Of a stretch of DNA of 11,194 nt, positions 1-4,772 are shown piece by piece (the first letter of the stretch is position 1; each line of letters opens with the position of its first letter). The notes under the pieces are model-generated. The model saw nothing but the letters and a program-made list of their open reading frames with translations. It was not told where the DNA came from and ran no database searches. Source of the DNA: Prevotellaceae bacterium (GTDB lineage: Bacteria > Bacteroidota > Bacteroidia > Bacteroidales > Bacteroidaceae); contig JAISIB010000192.1 in the NCBI GenBank assembly GCA_031262265.1, positions 1 to 11,194 of the forward strand, in the 5' to 3' direction. The translations under genes were made by a program, and so were the position numbers.

Positions 1-38
1 TTTGTTAACCTTAAATCTAATACTATGAAAAACACGTT

Positions 39-69
39 GCAAAGGTACGGAGTTTGCAAACGCCCGCAA
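39..69 (-). promoter_or_regulatory. Leftward Bacteroidetes-type promoter
   Basis: Read on the minus strand, a TTG at 69-67 is followed by 19 bases and then TACCTTTGC at 47-39. This matches the -33 (TTG/TTTG) and -7 (TAnnTTTG) elements known for the primary sigma factor of Bacteroidetes. Transcription would start near base 32 and run out of the left edge, so bases 1-31 would be the 5' leader of a gene outside the window. The identical -7 box and spacing occur again at 8795-8765. Confidence 0.72.
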
Positions 70-326
70 GTATTTATATAAAAAATCCACAAATGTATAA
101 CTTCTTTTAGCATAAACACATAGAAAATATATGTTTGCTAACAATCGTAACAGATTTGTAACCATCTTTTCACGCTTATCCGCACCATCGACAAGCTGCT
201 TCCGCTTAGCCCGTATGTTAGCACATTTACTTACTCGCTAATTTTATTTTCTCGGTTTGAAAAATTATTATCAAACTCGGAAAATTACCCCACTCTTAGC
301 CGTCGACACAGAAATTGGCAGGAAAG
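70..326. other. Intergenic region between divergent promoters, without a gene
   Basis: I see no credible coding frame here. The stretch is AT-rich and holds an inverted repeat, GTTTGA (255-260) with TCAAAC (271-276), around a 10-base AT-rich spacer. It also holds TTTTC-N7-GAAAA at 247-263 and two copies of CTTAGCC (205-211 and 295-301). Several of its short elements recur in the same order upstream of leuS (see the repeat entries). The symmetry suggests a protein-binding or structural regulatory zone, but this is inference. Confidence 0.5.
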
Positions 327-344
327 TTGGCTTGCTGAAAAGGA
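211..344 (+). repeat. Upstream element array, copy 1 (sigma-54 activator operon)
   Basis: Short elements occur in this order: CCGTATGT (211-218), CGCTAATTTTATTTTCTCG (236-254), the embedded TTTTC-N7-GAAAA (247-263), GACACAGAAA (305-314) and CTGAAAAGGA (335-344). The start codon follows at 388. The same elements in the same order lie at 8831-8983 before leuS. The step from CGCT to GACACAGAAA is 69 bases here and 68 there. Sequence between the elements is not clearly similar, so this is a conserved arrangement rather than a simple long repeat. Confidence 0.45.
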
Positions 345-357
345 TTTTGTAATTTTG
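327..357 (+). promoter_or_regulatory. Promoter of the sigma-54 activator / lptE / secG operon
   Basis: TTG at 327-329, 20 bases, then TAATTTTG at 350-357 fits the Bacteroidetes -33/-7 consensus (TTG, about 19-21 bases, TAnnTTTG). Transcription would begin near 364, leaving a leader of roughly 24 bases before the ATG at 388. The -33 TTG overlaps a near-consensus sigma-54 type sequence at 316-331 (TGGCAG, 5 bases, TTGGC), reported as a separate finding. Confidence 0.65.
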
Positions 358-387
358 TCAGGTTTTTAATGGAATAGATACCCGGAA

Positions 388-1599
388 ATGACAAAAGCAG
401 AGATTCAACAAATCAAGTTGCGTTTCGGTATTATCGGAAATGCCGAAGCTTTGAGCCGAGCCATTGACGTAGCGATACAAGTTGCCCCGACCGATTTATC
501 CGTCCTTATTACGGGTGAGAGCGGCGTGGGCAAAGAAAGTTTTCCGCAAATTATTCATCAATACAGCAAACGCAAACATGGGCCTTACATTGCCGTCAAT
601 TGCGGCGCCATACCGGAAGGAACGATTGACTCCGAATTGTTTGGCCACGAGAAAGGAGCTTTTACCGGCGCGATCGGCGAGAGAAAAGGATATTTCGGTG
701 AGGCAAATAACGGAACTATCTTTCTGGATGAAGTAGGCGAGCTTCCGCCGGCCACACAAGCGCGTCTACTGCGCGTATTGGAGAGTGGCGAGTTCATTAA
801 AGTCGGATCTTCTCGCGTCGAGAAAACGAATGTTCGCATCGTGGCCGCTACTAATGTGAATTTGGAACAAGCTATTTCCGATGGGCGATTCCGAGAAGAT
901 CTCTACTACCGTTTACGTTCCATTCCCATCCAAGTTCCGCCTCTGCGCGAACGGGGAGACGACGTCGTCCTACTGTTCCGAAAATTCGCAGCCGACTTCG
1001 CAGAGAAATATCGAATGCCCGCCATTCAACTAACAGACGAGAGTAAGCAAATATTAAAAGCCTTTACATGGCCGGGCAACGTACGGCAATTGAAAAACAT
1101 CACCGAACAAATTGCTATCCTCGAAACAAGTCGCGAGATCACCCCCGACGTTTTGCACCGCTACCTACCGGCTGCCATTGAGCACCCTCACGCGTTGATG
1201 GTGCTGGGCGAAAGGAATAGCAAGAGCTTTGAAAGTGAACGTGAGATACTTTATCAGGTGCTTTTCGATATGCGTAAAGACATTACCGACCTGAAAGCGT
1301 TGGTTCATACGCTGATGAGCGAATCACCGGAAAGGCGCGAAACGACCATTGTTCAGAAGTCCTCGCCACTAAATACGATCAATATACATCCGGTGACTAC
1401 GGAACCGGAAGATGACGATGACGTACAGACCGTAGAAGAAGTGGACGAAGAAAATCTCTCCATGGAAGACATGGAACGGCGTAATATCTTTAAAGCATTG
1501 GATAGACACAGAGGAAATCGTAAAAAGGCAGCGAAAGATCTGTGTATCTCCGAACGAACGCTTTACCGCAAACTGAAAAAATACGGCTTGGAAGAATAA
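388..1599 (+). CDS. Sigma-54-dependent transcriptional activator without an N-terminal sensor domain
   Basis: This 403-residue protein is a bacterial enhancer-binding protein: an AAA+ ATPase that remodels sigma-54 RNA polymerase to open promoters. The AAA+ domain starts almost at the N-terminus. It shows Walker A GESGVGKE (43-50), the sigma-54-contacting loop GAFTGA (90-95), Walker B IFLDE (111-115), AATN sensor I (153-156), the arginine-rich segment RFREDLYYRL (167-176) and WPGNVRQL sensor II (228-235). A linker with a coiled-coil-like helix (about 285-310) and an acidic patch (about 340-356) follows, then a Fis-type helix-turn-helix (about 365-400, with GNRKKAAKDL and SERTLYRKLK). No receiver, GAF or PAS domain is present, so activity is probably set by expression level or by a partner protein. 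Intact GAFTGA argues for genuine sigma-54 activation. It heads the operon, 3 bases before lptE. Its target promoters are not known from this sequence. Confidence 0.93.
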   Translation: MTKAEIQQIKLRFGIIGNAEALSRAIDVAIQVAPTDLSVLITGESGVGKESFPQIIHQYSKRKHGPYIAVNCGAIPEGTIDSELFGHEKGAFTGAIGERKGYFGEANNGTIFLDEVGELPPATQARLLRVLESGEFIKVGSSRVEKTNVRIVAATNVNLEQAISDGRFREDLYYRLRSIPIQVPPLRERGDDVVLLFRKFAADFAEKYRMPAIQLTDESKQILKAFTWPGNVRQLKNITEQIAILETSREITPDVLHRYLPAAIEHPHALMVLGERNSKSFESEREILYQVLFDMRKDITDLKALVHTLMSESPERRETTIVQKSSPLNTINIHPVTTEPEDDDDVQTVEEVDEENLSMEDMERRNIFKALDRHRGNRKKAAKDLCISERTLYRKLKKYGLEE

Positions 1600-1602
1600 T
1601 CT

Positions 1603-2127
1603 ATGAAGAATCATATATACGGTAGCTTTGCTACTCTACTGCTACTTTGGCTGGTGATCGGATGCACCGTGTCTTATAGCTTCACGGGTGGCTCGATTGA
1701 TTATACTCGCGTCAAGAGTATTCAAATTACCGACTTCCCTATTCGTCCCAACGACGGTTCCGAAGTTTACGCGCCACTGGGTACGGCTTTCAACGAAGGC
1801 TTGAAAGATATGTATGCGCGTCAGACAAAATTACAACAAGTGACGACGGAAGGAGATCTGGCTATCGAAGGAGAAATTGTAGGTTATAACACGACCAACG
1901 AATCGGTCTCGGCCGACGGATACTCCTCGAAAGTACGATTGACGGTTACGGTAAACGTGCGATATACGAACAATACCAACCACGAAGAAGACTTCGAGCG
2001 ACAATTCTCTGCATTCCGCACGTATGATGCTACACAAAATAAAATGGATGTGCAGGATCAGCTCATAGATGAGATGGTTAAGGAGATTACCGACCAAATA
2101 TTCAACGCAACTGTCGCCAATTGGTAA
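1603..2127 (+). CDS. lptE: LPS-assembly lipoprotein LptE
   Basis: This 174-residue protein begins with a lipoprotein signal peptide: Lys2, a hydrophobic stretch (about 5-19), and a lipobox V18-I19-G20-C21. Mature protein would be lipid-anchored at Cys21, in the outer membrane facing the periplasm. The mature part, with its YSFTGGSID opening, a central beta-rich segment and a C-terminal helix (DQLIDEMVKEITDQIF, about 152-167), matches the Bacteroidetes form of LptE. This family plugs the LptD barrel and helps deliver lipopolysaccharide to the outer leaflet. The length is normal for the family. It sits 3 bases after the sigma-54 activator and 6 bases before the TPR-like gene, so co-transcription is very likely. 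Assignment rests on the lipobox, overall pattern and gene order; sequence conservation in LptE is low. Confidence 0.85.
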   Translation: MKNHIYGSFATLLLLWLVIGCTVSYSFTGGSIDYTRVKSIQITDFPIRPNDGSEVYAPLGTAFNEGLKDMYARQTKLQQVTTEGDLAIEGEIVGYNTTNESVSADGYSSKVRLTVTVNVRYTNNTNHEEDFERQFSAFRTYDATQNKMDVQDQLIDEMVKEITDQIFNATVANW

Positions 2128-2133
2128 GCAACC

Positions 2134-2898
2134 ATGAGTACCGATCAACTTATCCGGTGGATAGAACACCCCGAAGTGTTGGATAAAGAAACACTCTACG
2201 AGCTACGGACACAAATTGCGCGTTATCCGTATTACACCTCGCTCCGGCTGCTCCTATTGCGTAATCTTTATTTGCTGCACGACGATACATTTGCTGCCGA
2301 GCTACACAAAACGTCTGTTTACGCACACGACCGACGCGTATTACTCCGTTGGATAGAGGGAGAACAAACCCGCTTGTCGGCACAACTTCCGAACATATCC
2401 GACGCAGAAACGGAAGAAAATGGAACTATCGACCGTACGCTTACGCTTATCGACCGTTTCCTGCAAACGGATACGTCGGGCGAATCCGTCGCGCACTGGC
2501 CTGCCGGTATGGCGACTGCGGATTATGCCGACACACTACTAAGCGAGCCTGTGATTTCACCCGATACGCACGACATTCCACCTAATAAAACGCACCGCCA
2601 AGCACTGATTGATACGTTCTTATCCAAAGCGAATGAGACGATACGAAAAGAATTGCCCGTCGAAGAAAGTTCTACGAATGAAAGTCACAGGGAAGATGTC
2701 AATCTGCCCGATGAAATCGTAGATGATGACGCCTATTTCACCGAAACATTGGCCAAAATTTGCATCAAACAGCACCGATATGAAAGAGCACTTGAAATAA
2801 TTAAAAAACTTAGCATCAAATATCCAAAAAAAAACGCTTACTTTGCAGACCAAATCCGTTTCTTGGAAAAATTGATTATTAACGCTAATTCAAAATAG
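2134..2898 (+). CDS. Conserved TPR-like protein of unknown function between lptE and secG
   Basis: This 254-residue protein has no signal peptide or membrane helix and is probably cytoplasmic. The N-terminal part (1-82) is helical and contains YPYYTSLRLLLLRNL (31-45). The middle (about 83-150) is rich in Thr, Asp, Pro and Ser and looks flexible. An acidic stretch (VDDDAYF, 196-202) leads into a helical pair (about 200-246) with ETLAKICIKQHRYERALEII, which resembles a tetratricopeptide repeat. I recognise the type as a protein found in this position in Bacteroidales, but no function is established. Its location between an LPS-assembly gene and a Sec translocon gene hints at an envelope-related or scaffolding role, which is inference. 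Start: the ATG at 2134 lies 6 bases after the lptE stop codon. The gene contains an A9 run at 2826-2834, in frame. Confidence 0.85.
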   Translation: MSTDQLIRWIEHPEVLDKETLYELRTQIARYPYYTSLRLLLLRNLYLLHDDTFAAELHKTSVYAHDRRVLLRWIEGEQTRLSAQLPNISDAETEENGTIDRTLTLIDRFLQTDTSGESVAHWPAGMATADYADTLLSEPVISPDTHDIPPNKTHRQALIDTFLSKANETIRKELPVEESSTNESHREDVNLPDEIVDDDAYFTETLAKICIKQHRYERALEIIKKLSIKYPKKNAYFADQIRFLEKLIINANSK

Positions 2899-2904
2899 TT
2901 AAAA

Positions 2905-3270
2905 ATGTACTTATTACTTATTATTTTAATGGTGATAGCTTCCTTATTGATGTGCCTTGTAGTGCTCATTCAAAACTCCAAGGGAGGAGGATTAGCATCG
3001 TCATTCGCTTCGTCAAACCAGATAATGGGCGTTCGTAAAACAACAGACTTTCTGGAAAAAGCTACGTGGAGTATTGCTGGATTTATGGTAGCTGTAAGTA
3101 TTTTATCGGCTTATTTCTTGCCACAGAACAGAGTGGCGGATAGCGGAATCATTACTGAGCAAGCATTGCAGGAGCAACAGACCAGCCCGACCAACATTCC
3201 AGATTTTAGTGCACCGGTTACCGGTGAAACTCCCGCAACTGAACAAGCTCCGGCAGACACCGCTCATTAA
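2905..3270 (+). CDS. secG: Protein translocase subunit SecG
   Basis: This 121-residue inner-membrane protein has the SecG layout: a first transmembrane helix (about 2-22), the conserved cytoplasmic loop QNSKGGGLASSF (23-34), and a second helix (about 54-72). A hydrophilic tail follows (about 76-121) rich in Thr, Pro, Ala and Gln, with little recognisable structure; such tails are common in Bacteroidetes SecG. SecG is the accessory subunit of the SecYEG channel and assists SecA-driven export. It is the last gene of the operon, 6 bases after the TPR-like gene, and a strong terminator follows. Confidence 0.95.
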   Translation: MYLLLIILMVIASLLMCLVVLIQNSKGGGLASSFASSNQIMGVRKTTDFLEKATWSIAGFMVAVSILSAYFLPQNRVADSGIITEQALQEQQTSPTNIPDFSAPVTGETPATEQAPADTAH

Positions 3271-3279
3271 AACAGTGTA

Positions 3280-3302
3280 GGAAAACTCATGGGACGAGTT
3301 CC
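3280..3302 (+). other. Small hairpin after secG
   Basis: AACTC (3284-3288) pairs with GAGTT (3296-3300) across a 7-base loop, and GG/CC pairs could extend the stem past a two-base bulge. An alternative stem uses GGGA (3291-3294) and TCCC (3300-3303). A short pyrimidine run (CTCTTTT) follows. It could be a weak first terminator or a 3'-end stabilising structure ahead of the stronger terminator. Confidence 0.35.
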
Positions 3303-3318
3303 CTCTTTTAAGATTTGT

Positions 3319-3363
3319 ATGCGGGACGGGCAGGTGCAAGCCTCTTGTCTCGCATTTCTTTTT
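3319..3363 (+). terminator. Intrinsic terminator of the secG operon
   Basis: A 10-pair stem joins ATGCGGGACG (3319-3328) with TGTCTCGCAT (3346-3355), with two G-U wobbles. The 17-base loop can form a smaller inner stem, AGG (3332-3334) with CCT (3341-3343). A T-rich run follows directly (3355-3363). This is a classical Rho-independent terminator and separates the secG operon from the transporter gene. Confidence 0.82.
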
Positions 3364-3401
3364 CAATCGAATAATTACGTTCCTTATAATACCAACTAAC
3401 A

Positions 3402-4769
3402 ATGACTGAAATTTTACAGAAAAAGTTAAGCGACTCAGCGGCCGCCCGATGGACAGCCCTAATCGTTGTCTCTTTCACCATGATGTGCGGTTATTTTATC
3501 ACCGACGTAATGGCTCCATTGGAAGAGCTCTTACTTAAATCAGGTTGGACAAGTACAGAATACGGTATCTTTACCGGAGCTTACGGCTGGTTCAATGTGG
3601 TATTGCTCATGCTTATCTTCGGCGGCATTATTCTTGATAAGATGGGTGTACGTTTTACGGGGAAAATGGCTTGTATACTAATGGTAAGCGGTGCACTTAT
3701 AAAAGCTTACGCTGTTTCCGACTTGTTTCCTCTTGATGGTACGTTAATAGGATATAGAGCGCAGTTGATAGTAGCCTGTCTTGGGTTTGCTACTTTCGGC
3801 ATGGGCGTAGAAATCGCCGGTATCACTGTCAGTAAAATCATTGTCAAATGGTTTACCGGTCACGAACTCGCACTTGCAATGGGTTTGCAGGTAGCATTGG
3901 CACGCGTCGGAACAGCGTGCGCCATGGCTTTTAGTTTTCCTCTCGCCAGAGCTTTCGATTCAATAGCAGCTCCTGTTCTTCTCGGCGCACTGTTGCTTTG
4001 TATCGGCACGTTGTCGTTTTTTGTTTATTGCGTAATGGATAAAAAGTTAGACGCTTCCGCCGAAACGATTGTTTCCGATACAGCAAAAGAAGAAGGGTTC
4101 AAGCTCAAAGACATTAAGATGATAGTAGTCAACAAAGGATTCTGGCTTATTGCCCTCCTTTGCGTACTGTTTTATTCCGGCGTGTTCCCTTTCTTAAAGT
4201 TTGCCACCAAAATGATGATATACAAGTATCATGTAGATCCCGAATTAGCCGGTACCATTCCTGCCTTGCTTCCTTTTGGCACAATACTGCTCACTCCGCT
4301 TTTTGGTTCCGTTTACGACCGTGTCGGTAAGGGTGCTACGCTAATGCTTATTGGTTCGGTGATGCTAATCGTTGTACATCTCATGTTCGCTTTGCCGCTA
4401 TTGAACGTATGGTGGTTTGCAACAATCATCATGATTGTATTAGGCATCGCATTCTCGCTTGTTCCTTCGGCGATGTGGCCTTCTGTACCGAAAATAATAC
4501 CACAAAAACAATTAGGAACCGCTTATTCGCTTATATTTTGGGTACAAAACTGGGGATTATCAGGTGTTCCCATGCTTATCGGCTGGGTAATCGACAAATA
4601 TGCTACGATACAAATGCCCGACGGCACGCTGTCATATAATTACAGTATTCCTATGAGTGTCTTTGCCGCGTTTGGATTGTTAGCCGTTGTTGTTGCCTTT
4701 ATGCTAAAAGCCGAAGATAAGAAGAAAGGGTACGGTCTCGAACAAGCAAACATGCAAAAGAAAGCCTAA
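3402..4769 (+). CDS. MFS transporter, possibly MFSD1-like
   Basis: This 455-residue inner-membrane transporter has about twelve hydrophobic helices (roughly 17-36, 58-78, 88-106, 122-141, 158-178, 187-210, 245-265, 282-300, 313-335, 337-356, 370-395 and 415-437). A cytoplasmic loop near 211-243 splits the halves, as in the major facilitator superfamily. Motif A-like LDKMGVR lies at 78-84 after helix 2, with a counterpart YDRVGKG (305-311) in the second half. The segment with P-x-x-MWPSVPKIIP-x-KQLGTAYS (about 355-376) and QNWGLSG (382-388) resembles, from memory, the MFSD1 group, whose lysosomal member carries dipeptides. The substrate here is unknown. No promoter matching the phylum consensus is visible in the 38 bases between the terminator and the ATG. 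The next gene starts 3 bases after the stop codon. Confidence 0.88.
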   Translation: MTEILQKKLSDSAAARWTALIVVSFTMMCGYFITDVMAPLEELLLKSGWTSTEYGIFTGAYGWFNVVLLMLIFGGIILDKMGVRFTGKMACILMVSGALIKAYAVSDLFPLDGTLIGYRAQLIVACLGFATFGMGVEIAGITVSKIIVKWFTGHELALAMGLQVALARVGTACAMAFSFPLARAFDSIAAPVLLGALLLCIGTLSFFVYCVMDKKLDASAETIVSDTAKEEGFKLKDIKMIVVNKGFWLIALLCVLFYSGVFPFLKFATKMMIYKYHVDPELAGTIPALLPFGTILLTPLFGSVYDRVGKGATLMLIGSVMLIVVHLMFALPLLNVWWFATIIMIVLGIAFSLVPSAMWPSVPKIIPQKQLGTAYSLIFWVQNWGLSGVPMLIGWVIDKYATIQMPDGTLSYNYSIPMSVFAAFGLLAVVVAFMLKAEDKKKGYGLEQANMQKKA

Positions 4770-4772
4770 TCG

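Noticed and set aside
25..81. 18-codon open frame starting ATG AAA AAC ACG
   Set aside because: It runs across the leftward promoter elements, has no upstream promoter and no recognisable product.
2837..2845. TTACTTTGC as an internal promoter for secG
   Set aside because: The -7 spacing is one base short of TAnnTTTG and no TTG is present at the -33 distance; secG is 6 bases after the preceding gene and needs no own promoter.
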